Below are positions 11,411 through 22,070 of a stretch of 64,000 nt of DNA, in pieces (position 1 is the stretch's first letter; each line of letters begins with the position of its first letter). The position numbers and the translations under genes were made by a program. Source of the DNA: Macrocystis pyrifera (Eukaryota; Sar; Phaeophyceae; Laminariales; Laminariaceae). The notes under the pieces were generated by a model, which worked only from the letters and a program-made list of their open reading frames with translations, was not told the origin of the DNA and did no database searches. Location: NCBI GenBank assembly GCA_031763025.1, contig JASSKH010000002.1:12021468-12085467 (forward strand), given 5' to 3'.

Positions 11411-12554
11411 GAACTACTTACTTAGATCTCGATCTCTGAGCGTGCTCGGTTGGCACATCCCTGGCCTCTCAGAGCTCCCACTTGGAAATCGCCTCGCCTC
11501 CTTTTATTACTTGCCGGACCCTTCCAGCCGGTCTTTGTTTTCTCCATTTCTCGTCGTACTTTCAGTCCTTCTTTCCTTTTTTTCTTCTTTCGTTTCGTGT
11601 GCGTGCGTGTACTCCGAGCACGGTTGCGCGGGCGAACCCAGCACCGTCGCGGGTGTCAGCGGATGCTGGTGGGTAGAGGGGGAGTTGCAAGGAGCGCGGT
11701 CGCCGCTTTCGTGCCTCGGCGTCGCGTGTGCCTCGAGACACGAGGGATGCATCAATAGGCTCTGTATGACCTCCATTTGTGATGTTTGATAGAGCACGTA
11801 CGAGTATTTAAGGGTCGTTTGGGATTGTAAGATAATATTCAAGCGGTGCTTATTTTTGCGACCGGGCTGAAAGTCACAAGAGGGAGGTACCCCGCATGAG
11901 CACCAACAATGTCGAGCTTGCGTCGAGGTCCACGGTGAGCACCGGGCTTCACGCTAGGCGGGCGACGGGGCTCACTGTGGAAGAGAGGGAGGAAGGCTTT
12001 ACCCGGACTGAATCGGTGGCGAGATGGTCGCGAAAGCGGCGGGCGGCGTACGAGGCTGAGAGAGAAGCTCTGGTGTTTGATTTTTTCTTTTCTTCATTTT
12101 TTATATATATATTTTGGCTGGTGTATGGTGTTGCAATCAGGCAGGAAATTATTATACGAAAGGGGACGGGATTTTTTTTTTCTTTCAGATATTTTCGGTT
12201 TCATTTTCATTGTATTTGCTGTGTTGCTGTGTACCGTGCTGTGCTTTATCTTTCATACATACGAGTGCAGACACAGAGCATATCGCAAGAAAAAAATAAG
12301 TACCCTACCTGGGGTATGTACGTATGTACGACATGTGAGCGAGCGTAGCGGAAAACCGCCCGCGACGCGAAGCATATGTGGCGTCCGAGCTGTTTTCTCC
12401 GGAAGCATGGCGGCGGGACTCTTGGCATTATCAAGCCGCCAGTTTGCAACAAGTAGTAGTCAATCATGGACCTCTGTCCGCGTCGCATAATTTTTTGACG
12501 TACTTTTCCTTCCTGAGCGAGCGTAGCAGGCCGCCCGCGGAGCGAAGCGCCTTG
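11411..12554 (+). mobile_element. R1 repeat, copy B
   Basis: 1144 bp copy with the same ends as copy A and TA on both sides (11409-11410 and 12555-12556). It has an internal hairpin-like motif around 12340-12373 (GAGCGTAGCGG and CCGCCCGCGACGCG) that resembles the terminal one, so the 3' part contains two hairpin blocks about 200 bp apart. The terminal hairpin here is partly deleted. Confidence 0.8.
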
Positions 12555-12556
12555 TA

Positions 12557-13745
12557 TATATTACAAGGTTCCCTTCCGGGAGGTGCCGTATAAATAGGGG
12601 AGTGGCGCAAGAGCGAAGCAATACTCGAATGAAACCCTGCACGCTTGTTTAGAAGTAGCACCTGCACCCACCCATCATTTTAACGTGAGTAACACACACA
12701 ACATTTTTTTTTTAGGACAGACTATATTATATTGTTCGCAGAATTAGTGTGGGATCATCATTACAATAATATATAGAAGGGTATCGGTAGGTGGAGATAT
12801 ATCGATCCAGCTGACTCCCGGCGATTAATTCATAAGTACAAAAAAGTTGCGCGAGGTCGAGGAAGCGCCATAATACTTTGTGACCGGCTGAGTAGGGTAC
12901 AGCACATAAATACATACATACTGGTACTACAATATACCAGGTATATGTTCCCCCAAAATAAATGTTTCTTGGTGCTCAGGGTAATATCAAGGTTTCGATC
13001 ACAGGTAAATGCTCGAGAACAAATCGTAGTCCGAGTACTGAGAGTATTGGAGTACTGGCGGCAAAAATATTGCGAGTACTGAGAAGGCCCAAATACTGAG
13101 AGTAATGAGAGTGTGAGCAGTACCGAACCCCGAGAATACAGGTAAGTATGTACCCGCAGAAGTATCGAAACACGAAATACTTGGGGTAAAGGCAATATGC
13201 GCGGAACAGAACCTCGAGATACTGAGAGTATTCGCAGTACATGCATATATCGACTTACTGCCAAACTGCTTTAGGTGCTCAAGTTGTCTCCACCGAAAGT
13301 AGTTTGCTCCAACTCCCACTTGTGTGGGACTATCTGGGTGTGTTTTGTGCCGAACGCTGGGCCTGAGACTTGTCGACACGGTGCACAGACGGTTGAAATA
13401 AACTTCATACTCGAAGTATGCTGGGCATATTGAGGGTATTTCAGTATTGCGAGTACGGAGTCTCGCAGAAGCAGCAGTACGAACACTACCAACGGACGAA
13501 ATACTGCTAGACTATTACTGGTATACTTGCGGTACAGAACCCCGAGATACTTCAAGCACAACAAGCGGTATCCATGCCAGCAGCAGTAGCGAACCCCGCA
13601 TTAGTGCGAGCCCGAAAGCACACGCAGTAGTATCTACAGAACCTCAAAATACTGCGAGTACTTGCAGTATCTCGAGTACGAAACCCCCGAAATACTGCGA
13701 GTGTACGAAGTACCTACGGTAGTAGCAGCAGTATTTTCTCGATAA
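12557..13745 (-). repeat. R2 repeat, copy 1 (GAGTACTG-rich)
   Basis: This sequence is the inverted counterpart of 37427-38830. The similarity runs through several landmarks: GGTTCCCTTCCGGGAGGTGC near 12567, the block TTGTGACCGGCTGAGTA near 12877, and a long stretch dense in GAGTACTG, GAGTATT and their complements (12990-13740). No conserved frame is visible. The short motif recurs irregularly rather than as a strict tandem array. The type of element is unknown. Confidence 0.7.
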
Positions 13746-14584
13746 ACTTTGCTTCACTCCGAAGTATTCGGAGTAGCTGTGAAATGTTGAGGTATGAACG
13801 CACGCCACACGCAAGCGCGCCCAAACTCTTTAATTTGGGCTAAAACACACAAGTAACATATACTGTATCATATTATATGTTCAGAAAAGCATGGTGGATG
13901 AATGTACTGGCACAAAAAAAAAGTCACAAGTGGAAAATAAACACACCAATTATATTACAGTATATCGTGTTATACGTTCAGAAAAGAAAGGTGTGGACGA
14001 ATGTATCATTATTACCGTGGTACTGTTGTAGTCCTGGTACAAAATAAGTCAGAAATAAGTGAAATAAATAAAAAACGTGGATGGTGCAAGTCGAACCTCG
14101 GAAACGAAAATGTTATCCAGCGCAGTATAAACGTATACGCTAGAACAGTGCTCATACATCTGGCACGTCATGTTTTTTACGCAATCTAAAACACTTTGCA
14201 CGATCTCCTACAGCAGTAGAGTAGCTTGTACAAGTACGACTGCATATTCAGCAATACTGCTGTGAAATGCCACGCGAGGAACGTACGTGTACTGATTTCC
14301 TTTCAGCTGGCTCTAGGATCTATCGGTCAGCAATGTAGGACACACTGCAATAAGAACTACTACAGTTGTACTGCTATAAGTATGTTTTGTACGAACGCTG
14401 CTGTACGAATGAGCCGGAGTATACGATCATCCATACGTGCAAGGTGTGCCCACTGCTGCTGCTGGGCAGCAGGGTTGGTTGTGGTGCTGTAGGAAGCTAG
14501 AGGTAAGCACGTTCTGTACACTGCTGTGAGTATTGTTCTCTAGGCAGTGGCCCGTGCTCCGTGCAACAACCCAAAAAAAATGTA
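13746..14584. repeat. Unclassified region with diverged 100 bp duplication
   Basis: Blocks near 13860-13910 and 13962-14010 share GTTCAGAAAAG followed by GGTG(T)GA(C/T)GAATGTA, about 100 bp apart, indicating an old tandem duplication. The rest is AT-rich with no recognisable gene. Confidence 0.5.
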
Positions 14585-14775
14585 GGGACATTATACGTCA
14601 TCCTGGGTACATACAGATAAAAAAATATATGGCGGACGATGGAATGCGGACGGCAGGCAAACACAACCAACCACAGCAACACTGCGTATATGGGTGTGTC
14701 GAACACGCACGGCGTGTGGGCGGCAGCGTTGGAACGATAGGATCTGTGCATATTGTCTGTTGTGTACCTGGTATA
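14585..14775 (+). repeat. R3-related repeat
   Basis: This stretch is inverted relative to 21730-21915; shared blocks include the CGGACGGCAGG region, CACACGCCGTGC and GGATCTGTGCAT. It is non-coding as far as can be seen. Confidence 0.6.
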
Positions 14776-14789
14776 TGCCTGAGCTGTGT

Positions 14790-15065
14790 GCTCACAGATC
14801 ATGAGAGCCGGGGGGAGAAAACAGAGAGCATATATGTGTGCTGATACGTACGTACAAAATAAGGCCTCTCGTGCTGAAACCAGGAAAATCGTCTTATCCA
14901 CTCCCGCCGGAAAAAACTTTTGGGCGCCCGCCACGTGCTCCAGAGTACACGGATCGCGCCGAGACCTCGACCAATGTGTCCGGCCGGGCTTCCTGTGTCC
15001 GAGCACTTGGTGTTGTGCCGAATAGTGCTTTGTACATAGAGAAAAGTTGGTAAAAGTACGAAAAT
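14790..15065 (+). repeat. Left arm of a long inverted repeat
   Basis: About 275 bp that pair, imperfectly, with 15425-15715 on the opposite strand. Shared blocks include GTGCTCACAG, AAATAAGGC(C/A)TCTCGTGCTG, ATCCACTCCCGC, GCGCCCGCCACG and CCGGCCGGGCTTC. The arms could be terminal repeats of one element or two copies of a repeat in opposite orientation. Confidence 0.75.
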
Positions 15066-15091
15066 TTGACAAATATACGTATACATATTAG

Positions 15092-15328
15092 ACACACTAC
15101 CCGGAAATACACCCACAAGCAGGAGCACAGTACCTCATCGTCAAAGGCTCCAACACAGACCAGGTGATCCAATACCTTCACCTGCTACGTCAGAGGTCCC
15201 GCCACATATATAACGAGGAGAGTATCTTAGCATCAAACCCCGGGTCGTATCTGAGCATCACGACTGCCTCGCAAGGCGAGCCATACCCGCATCCCAGAAG
15301 ACTCCCAGGCATACCAAATAATGCCTAG
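15092..15328 (+). other. Open frame without ATG in the inverted-repeat spacer
   Basis: From a stop at 15089-15091 to TAG at 15326-15328 the frame is open for 78 codons and reads like protein (it includes AQYLIVKGSNTDQVIQYLHL). There is no in-frame ATG and no domain I recognise. It may be an exon or a fragment of a transposon protein lying between the two arms, or chance. Confidence 0.25.
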
Positions 15329-15424
15329 ACACAAAATACGAAACTCCATAAAACGTCATATATCCCCAGCAGACCCGTATCGAGTACAGTGTATCACAAA
15401 CAAGCCCATATTATCAATAGTTAT

Positions 15425-15715
15425 GTCTGTGAAATATTCGTACTTTTTCGAACATATCTCTTTGTACGAGCGCTTTATGGCAAACGCTAAGTAGTCGGCA
15501 CGAGAAGCCCGGCCGGATACATTAGTCGAGGTCCAGCCGCGATCTGTGCGCTCTGGAACGCGTGGCGGGCGCTCAAAGTTTTTTCCCAGCGGGAGTGGAT
15601 ACGACGATTTCCCTGGTTTCAGCACGAGATGCCTTATTTTGTACCTGGTACGTACGTAGCGGTATTATAATGTTGTCTGTTTTTTTCCCTAGATTCTCAT
15701 GAGCTGTGAGCACGC
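15425..15715 (-). repeat. Right arm of a long inverted repeat
   Basis: Imperfect inverse copy of 14790-15065, separated from it by about 360 bp. It ends near CATGAGCTGTGAGCAC, the counterpart of the left arm's outer end. Confidence 0.75.
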
Positions 15716-15849
15716 CGTTCGGACATATTCCACAAGTGGTACACTTGTGGTCTCTCTAACGGATTAAGAAAAAGTGTCTGTCTGTCTGTCCGCATCGGGG
15801 GCACTCTATGGTCACCTACTGTACGGACACGTTTCTTTCGAAACGGCTA

Positions 15850-16600
15850 TATGCCCGTGCCACACGCATCATCAGGTCGAAGCCCTCGCCGAGGCGATTA
15901 TGATGGTCCAAACTACACCGGGCGCCCGGTGTATGGATTTATCAGGGTTGATTTCCAGCATCCCACAACAGGATGACCGGTCGAGCAGCAGCAATCGCTC
16001 CTCCGAGGCCAGCGGAAAATATGTTTGTCAACTCTGTTTTCAAGAGGAGTAGGGTTGGAAGAATTTCACTTTTGTCCTGTGCTTGTACGAGCCATCAGCG
16101 GCACAGCAGTGGCAAAGGGGTTCCTCTATCCCTCCTTCCTTCCCTTCGAAATGGCTACACCCATGCCGCACGCATCAGGTCGAAGCCCTCGCGGAGACGA
16201 TCGTCAAAGTCCAAACAACAACTCATCGGGTGCCCTGTGTGTGGCGTTATCAGAGTTGACTTCCAACATCCCACAACAGGGTGACGGGAAAAGCAGCACA
16301 GCAATCGCTCGCCCGATGTCGATATAGCTGTTGTCCTGCTATTGTTTGGTCCTGGACCACTCTTCTTTAATGAAAAACTAAAACAACACGTCAGTTGTGA
16401 GTTCAACAGGTCGGTCGCGCAAGCGTGTTGTAGCAGCACTCGGCAAGTTAGTTGGTTGCGGAAGCGTGTGTCGTTTATTACGTAGGGGTGCCCATGCCGC
16501 ACGCATCAGATCGGAGCCCTCGCGGAGGCGATCGCCATGGTCTAAACCACACCTCATCGGGTGCCCTGTGTGTGGAGTTCTCAAAGTTGATGTGGCGAAA
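15850..16600. repeat. R4: three diverged direct copies of a ~160 bp repeat
   Basis: Copies at about 15855-16010, 16158-16315 and 16490-16595 share CACGCATCA(G)GTCGAAGCC, CTCGC(G/C)GAG, CATCGGGTGCCC and CATCCCACAACAGG. On the plus strand the later two encode LIGCPVCGV in an otherwise short frame, so a decayed protein-coding origin is possible but unproven. Spacings of about 300-330 bp suggest repeated duplication with the intervening sequence. Confidence 0.6.
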
Positions 16601-16649
16601 AATCATCTGGCGAACGTTTTCAACCATTCATCATTAACCAGGTACCAGT

Positions 16650-16889
16650 AAAAGACAGGATGAAACAATTTGAGGTCGACAAATAGAAGTCAAAATCGAA
16701 ATCTGAAAGGGAAGAGAGAGGAAACACGAAAAAAACAAGAAATATTCAGGAAATAAACACACAGAAAAGAATACGCAGATTTTCGCAGATTTTCAGTGCG
16801 AGGGGGTGTTAAGCAGACACCAAAAGATACGCGGTGTTCCGACTCCTCAATCAAAAAAATCCGACCAACTACAACAAAAGGTTGGGAGT
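16650..16889 (-). repeat. R3 repeat, left part, interrupted by the Copia element
   Basis: Inverted copy of about 39048-39285; it shares GACAGGATGAAA, AATCTGCG repeats, AGGGGGTGTTA and GCGGTGTTCC. It continues on the other side of the Copia element at 21685, so the Copia element inserted into an R3 copy. Confidence 0.75.
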
Positions 16890-17143
16890 TGTTCGTAGAG
16901 TCCAAGCCTGGATGCCCTGACCACCACGTGGTCTGATGAGTTGCTTTATAGTCGTTGTATTAGAAGACAGAGGAGGGGAGAGAGCGGAGCCTAGCTCGTA
17001 GCTCGGAGCAGAGAACGGAGCAGAGAACGGAGTGCTCAAACTCTCCTCGTGAACACACGGCATAATTCATAATAACGCCTGCGAAGATATACGCAACCCT
17101 CTACAACTTGTAACCGTCGCTGCTGGAACAATCCAAACGAACA
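16890..17143 (-). repeat. Copia 3' LTR
   Basis: On the element's strand it begins TGTTCGTTTGG and ends CTACGAACA, so the ends are the short inverted pair TGTTCG/CGAACA. A purine-rich stretch (CCAGGGAGG on the minus strand, about 17144-17152) directly precedes it and would serve as polypurine tract. Confidence 0.9.
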
Positions 17144-17458
17144 CCCTCCCTGGCTCTTCACAGCAGTGACGAGACCGAAAAGACATTCAAGACTTGCTAG
17201 GACCTAAGAACAGCCGACGACAGTCCCACAGGAGGAAACCCGGTCACCGGGTCAAAACCCCCTGCATAAAACATATACTCCAAACCATTGCAATTGAAAC
17301 AACGGCCGCATTCCAAACGATGACCATGGCCAGAAAATAAAATGCCAAGCGGTGCCCTACTCCCCCATGCCCCTTGAAGTAGCGCAGGGTTGGCGACCTG
17401 ACAGATTATTCCTCGCATCACTCAAACATGGTACTCATCGAATAATGCTCATACCCCC

Positions 17459-18450
17459 TTACTCACCCTCCAAAGGCAGATTCAACAAGAACCTACGGTG
17501 AAACTTAAAAGGGGTCGCAGCAAGGGATTTCGTCAAAATATCCGCGTGCTGCTCTTCCGAAGCTACGAACTGAATGTCGATCTTCTTAGCACGAAGTAGC
17601 TCTCTGACAAACTGAAAACGCACGTCGATATGCTTACTCCGAGCAGAACTAAGAGGGTGTTCAGCCAACGCTATGGCCCCCTGGTTATCCTCGAAATCCC
17701 GGACACATGATCCGCTTAGCTCAGGACAGATAAACGACAACACCGCGCCCGTAAACCAAGCTTCCTTCACCCCTTCACCCAGGGCGACATACTCTGCCTG
17801 TGCTGTCGACAACGTAAACACACCTCTGCGTGCTACTTGCCCAACTGACGGCCGCACCCCCTAGGGTAATTACCGTCCCCGATACAGAACGCCTATCGTT
17901 CGACTTATCCGCATAATCAGCATCACTATACGCAGTCAAATCCAAACCCGAGCCGCGTACAAAAGTCAATCGCATAAACTTGGTCCCGTGGAGGTAAGCC
18001 ATAATCTTCAAAACTGCCTTCCAGTGCCTCTCCGTAGGGTTGTGAGAGTGGCGCGCCACAGCACGTACAGCGTTCGAGATGTCCGGCCTCGTCATGGTCG
18101 ACAGCCACATCAAGCTGCCCACAGCCTCCCTGTACGGCCAGTCTCCTCCAAGTTCGCCCTCCTCTCTTGGACCTAGTTCCACACCGGGGGGTCGCGGGGA
18201 TATCAGAGGATGAGTTAACACCAAAACGATTCAGCGTATTCTCCAATGTCCCCAGTTCCCAGTCGCATTTGAAAGCACAACCAGTGTCCCAAGTCAGTTC
18301 GCCGAGGTTAATCGTGGGAAATTTCATAGCTAGCGCGGCATGGAAATCTCTGCATGTCTCATCCGATCCTGTGATCACGATGTCATCTACATGAACGGCC
18401 ATGATCAGTTCTACCTTGCCGTCCACATCCATGCGAAACACACACGGGTC
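17459..18450 (-). pseudogene. Copia reverse transcriptase (C-terminal half) and RNase H
   Basis: Three overlapping frames (18441-17926, 18224-17775, 17857-17459) read on from each other with frameshifts. The first opens at CVFRMD and includes HVDDIVITG, the Copia form of the catalytic RT box (about 18382-18393). The second holds YREAVGSLMWLSTMTRPDI and the RNase H block LTAYSDADYADKSNDRRSVSG. The third has LSTAQAEYVAL, EDNQGAI and ARSKHIDVRFQFVREL, the usual end of a Copia polyprotein. The RT region upstream of CVFRMD, normally about 150-200 residues, is absent, so polymerase activity is impossible. Confidence 0.93.
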
Positions 18451-18454
18451 GGAC

Positions 18455-19463
18455 CTACACTGCTACGGACTGTGAGGGCGGTTCTACGTCTTCCGGGAAA
18501 CCACTCGGCATGCACACGCTCAACTCCCCTTTGTTCTCCACAGCGGGTGCTCCGGCCATCAAAGCCACTGCGTCCTCCATCGTCCAGGACGTACGATTCA
18601 GCATACTCCCAGGCTTCGTCCACGACTCGTACGCTGCCGCAAGCAGCGCGTCTGCGGCTCCTTCATCCATCCTTACCTGGTGCACGGCAGGTCCACCCTC
18701 CAGGCGTTGGCTCTGACCCCGGGTCCGGCCCCGTACTGTCGAGGGGTGCCGGCCCCAGCTGCTGAGCTCGTGTGCTGTCCTCCCCGACAGGACCGCGGGG
18801 GGATCCTCACCGTTCCCTTGGACGGTGTCGGAGGCTGATGCTGCGTCCGGGTCGCTTCCGGCCCTCCCTGCCGGGGCCGAGGAGGAGTCCATGGCGCCCC
18901 CTTGAGACGAATCCATCGTCTCGGCTGTTTCGGCCCTCCCAGCCGGGACCGAAGAGGCGTCCACGGCGCCCCCCTGAGACGAACCCATCGTCTCGGCTGT
19001 TTCGGCCCTCCCTGCCGGGACCGAGGAGGCGTCCACGGCGCCCCCTTGAGACGAACCCATCGTCTCGGCTGTTTCAGCCCTCCCTGCCGGGACCGAGGAG
19101 GCGTCCACGGCGCCCCCTTGAGACGAACCCATCGTCTCGGGTGTTTCGCCGCCGGCCTCGCCGGCGGTAGGTGCCTGCTGTGCGCGCTCCAGCATAAACG
19201 CGTCCAGGTGAAAACCCCACGTCACGTCGAGGTCGTTCGAGTGAGCCAGACCGTCGTCCAGCTCATCCACCACCCCCCCCACTACCTCGATCCGACGTGC
19301 TCACGTCGTCTGCCTCTGACCCCCCCTTTTCCGTAGACAGGGAGTCATTCACCTCGGCAGGTACAGGTGGTGTAGGCGACACGCGTTGCCAGGTGACATT
19401 GCGCGTTATTAGCACAGTGCGTTTCTTTGTCAGCACTCGTACTGAGTCTCGTGAGGGTCCCAC
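18455..19463 (-). pseudogene. Copia linker between integrase and RT, with 4 x 24-residue repeat
   Basis: The upstream end carries TRNVTWQRV, the short motif that follows integrase in many Copia proteins, so almost the whole integrase core was lost between here and the protease frame. The rest is low-complexity Gly/Ser/Ala-rich with four 24-residue repeats (ETMGSSQGGAVDASSVPAGR core). The frame reaches MPSGFPEDV and then the RT is resumed downstream of its missing N-terminal part. No enzymatic function is expected of this linker. Confidence 0.75.
18861..19148. repeat. Four in-frame 72 bp tandem repeats
   Basis: Units at 18861-18932, 18933-19004, 19005-19076 and 19077-19148. The outer unit at 18861 is the most diverged, the other three nearly identical. 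The 72 bp length keeps the reading frame. Confidence 0.95.
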
Positions 19464-19911
19464 TCAACGGAAACTCGATCGAACGCTCTGACTTGAGCCT
19501 GACTACAACCCCCGTGGGGCGCCCTTCGAACGTATGGCCGTTTTTGACGAGAGTGGGCAGGGAAAATAAGTGGTAGCAGAGATCCTGCACGTACGCAACG
19601 TTCGTAAGCAGCACTTGAACGGGACCATTTTCGGACCGAAAGACAACGCTCACGTCACCGTAACCTTCGATCGCTCGGGTGGATCCGTCAGCGATTCGGA
19701 GAGTCAAGTTGCATTCTCTATAGTTGATCATGCAGTCAGCGGAGGGCGTCATGTGAGTAGACGCACCATTATCACATATCCAAACCTCGTCTCCTACCTG
19801 CCAAGCAGACTCCCCTTCCCCCGAACCATCGCTCCACTTGCCTGTCTCTTCGGCCTTGAAAGCTGAGGCCCTGGACCGTACCGTTTTCTTGGTCGTCGTC
19901 CCTTGCCCCAT
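19345..19911 (-). pseudogene. Copia aspartic protease region
   Basis: This 188-residue frame contains WICDNGASTHMT with the catalytic Asp at residue 47; the family consensus is D-S/T-G-A, so the Asn at 48 is atypical. It is followed by the expected beta-rich block with LRIADGSTRAIEGYGDV and YVQDLCYHLFSLPTLVKNG, the typical start of the pre-integrase region. The enzyme would cut the polyprotein. The frame overlaps the gag C terminus in a different phase, which implies a frameshift. Confidence 0.9.
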
Positions 19912-20461
19912 CCTTGCTCGTCACCGCCATGACAGCTTCTTCTTTCGATGAGGGGCAGACATCAGCAGCGTGCCCCAGCCCGTTGCATCGACTGCATCGA
20001 TCCGTGGACGTGGAACATGCATCGACAGAGTGCCCGCGTCCCTGGCATCGACTGCATAGCTTCGCCGTACACGCGCTCCTCCAGTGGCCCTTCTTGCCAC
20101 ACCTATGACATTTGCCCACTGGAGTACTTCCGCTGGCGGCTTTGGCGTTGCTGCCATTGCCACCAGCAGCCGCGGCCAAACCACCACCGTCCTCGTTGGC
20201 GCCTCTACCGCCTCGTCCGTTACCCCCGTCGTCCACCTTTTTCTTTGACATTTCCTCCACCTTTCCGGCGACCACCGCCATCGCCGCCGCCGCCGGCGTA
20301 GATAGCATGGCCTGCGTGGCCAGCGTTGGACCCCTTCTTCCTGTTTCCAGAACGTCAGTGATGCCGTTCTCGAACAGCCTTGATGATGTCATCACGGCCG
20401 ATGCTGTCACGTGATGCCAGGTTCCGAGCCTCCACTTTGTATTCGGCAGGCAGAGCGTCAA
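19772..20461 (-). pseudogene. Copia gag C terminus with three zinc knuckles
   Basis: Three CCHC knuckles of the form C-x2-C-x4-H-x4-C are visible: CHRCGKKGHWRSAC (118-131), CSRCQGRGHSVDAC (136-149) and CSRCNGLGHAADVC (156-169). Upstream is a Gly/Ala-rich basic linker. The knuckles bind element RNA in the virus-like particle. Three knuckles is more than the single one common in Copia elements. Confidence 0.9.
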
Positions 20462-21147
20462 TAAAGATGGTGTACAGCATGTGGTCGTCTACTGACATTC
20501 CTGCTGTTCGCATTTCCGCGGCAAGATCCTCGATCCTGCCCATCTCCTCGAGCGGGTTGCTTCCCGGCGCCATCTTAAAACTGTTAAGGCGTCGGGAGAG
20601 GTCTGATTTGGCCCCCGTCGCCTGAGGGCCGTACCACACACACAAGGAGAGCGTCCCACGCTTGCCTCGGCGAGGTACACCGGCGCAAAATACTTTTATC
20701 GCTCTTGCTCTTGAGGGCCGTCGACAGGAATTTCCACGCCAGTGTATGTCTGTGCACACTTTCGCGGCTAAACCGCCTTGCGACAAGCATCGAGTTTTCG
20801 GTGTCTAATTCCCCTACGGGAATGTACTGCGGTGGACCCGACACGAAAGCAGACAAGAAACCCACTCCTTTGGCGTAATACCGAGCGTCTCTTGTCCAGG
20901 GGTTGAACTCAGATTTTAGCCTTCTAAACGATAGCACAGGAGTGTGTTTGAAGGCCAACTGGCGCGATAGAGGCAGGTCAAATCCACCACCCAACTCACC
21001 GTCAGAGTATGCACCCCATCCTCCTGTCCTCCCATGCTGGTCTGGCTGACACCTCGGTGGGCCAACCGCGACAGGTTCCTCCGCGTCCAGTTGCTCCGAA
21101 ATCTGGCGAGGCGCCCTCACGCAAATTTGTCTCTTGTTCTGCTGCAA
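20355..21147 (-). pseudogene. Copia gag capsid region (UBN2-like)
   Basis: Two overlapping frames (21147-20584 and 20786-20355) are joined by a frameshift near 20.6 kb. The blocks AWDALL, then SDLSRRLNSFKM, GRIEDLAAEMRTAGMSV, MLYTIFIDALPAEYK and IIKAVRERH follow the order of the Copia gag (UBN2) capsid domain. The protein would form the particle shell. Confidence 0.8.
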
Positions 21148-21466
21148 TCTCTCCTACAGCAGTGGGTACTGCCCCTTGTGGGCTCTCCCCTACAGCAGCG
21201 CTACTCACAGCGCTGCCGGACTCCGATCGGCCGTTGTTCCTCATGAACTCGACCATCATGTCACTCATGGCGTTCAGCATCGACGCCTCTCTGTTCTCCA
21301 TCGCCAGCTTGACCTCGCGTCGCAGCGTTTTCAACGTCACTCCGAGAACCGTGCTCTTCTTGAGCCGATCCCTTCGAGGGCATCGTGGGCTTCTTGTACC
21401 AGACCTCAAACGTTCAAGATCACTAGTGAGTTCGTAGAGTCCAAGCCTGGATGCCCTGACCACCAC
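21002..21466 (-). pseudogene. Copia gag N-terminal part
   Basis: A frame of 154 codons overlaps the 5' LTR at its start. The plausible protein part begins after the LTR with a helical Lys/Arg/Glu-rich segment (LKTLRREVKLAMENREASML) followed by a Gly/Ser/Ala-rich linker. It leads into the capsid frame with a phase change near 21.05 kb. The true start codon is uncertain. Confidence 0.5.
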
Positions 21467-21684
21467 GTGGTCTGATGAGTTTCTTTATAGTCGTTGTATT
21501 AGAGGACGGAGGAGGGGAGAGAGAGCGGAGCCTAGCTCGTAGCTCGGAGCAGAGAACGGAGCAGAGAACGGAGTGCTCAAACTCTCCTCGTGAACACACG
21601 GCATAATTCATAAAAACGCCTGCGAAGATATACGCAACCCTCTACAACTTGTAACCGTCGCTGCTGGAACGATCCAAACGAACA
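21430..21684 (-). repeat. Copia 5' LTR
   Basis: Near-identical to 16890-17143; the first base of the terminal pair is changed. Few differences by eye point to a fairly young insertion despite the internal damage. No convincing primer-binding site follows it. Confidence 0.9.
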
Positions 21685-21930
21685 CGAGTACGCACAGAAT
21701 AAGCACGCCAACCCCGTCCCCTGGCCGTGCAATACAATACCAGGTACCAGGTGCACAAAACAGACGACATGCACAGATCCTATGGTTACAACGCTGCCAC
21801 CCACACGCCGTGCGTGTGCGACACATTCATATACGCAGTATCGCTATGGCTGGTTGAGTTTATCGGACCCTGCCGTCCGTATTCCACCGTCTGCCTTACC
21901 AGGTACCAGATTTTTTTTCATATAGTCCAT
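21685..21930 (-). repeat. R3 repeat, right part
   Basis: This continues the R3 copy interrupted by the Copia element: AATAAGCACGCCAACCCCGT is shared with the inverse of about 39.02 kb. The distal part (21730-21915) matches the inverse of 14585-14775. Confidence 0.7.
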
Positions 21931-22070
21931 CCAGTTAAAGTTTGTCATCTTGTGATCCCACGTTTTCTCGCTCAATTTTTAGAGTTGTAAGACGAAGCGA
22001 AGTTGGCAAGAACCGTGGGGTTAAGAAGGACGTAATCCGGTGTCAATTTTGGTTTTTTAATGGCTACTTT
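21931..22070. other. Short unclassified stretch
   Basis: About 140 bp separate the R3 repeat from the Gypsy 5' LTR, with nothing recognisable in it. Confidence 0.4.

Larger units (their letters stand above)
16890..21684 (-). mobile_element. Ty1/Copia LTR retrotransposon, internally deleted
   Basis: A 4.8 kb element with direct LTRs at both ends and gag, protease and RT-RNase H remnants in Copia order on the minus strand. It is flanked by GGAGT (16885-16889) and CGAGT (21685-21689), a 5 bp target duplication with one mismatch. The homologous R3 copy at 39.0 kb reads through this point without the element and has CGAGT there. Most of the integrase and the N-terminal part of the RT are missing, and frameshifts interrupt gag and RNase H, so the copy could only move with help from another element. 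Confidence 0.92.

Noticed and set aside
9400..12350. Frames conserved in R1 copies (for example STVSTGLHARRATGLTV)
   Set aside because: Reading frames break at different places in each copy and both strands give similar-looking frames; the similarity is at DNA level.
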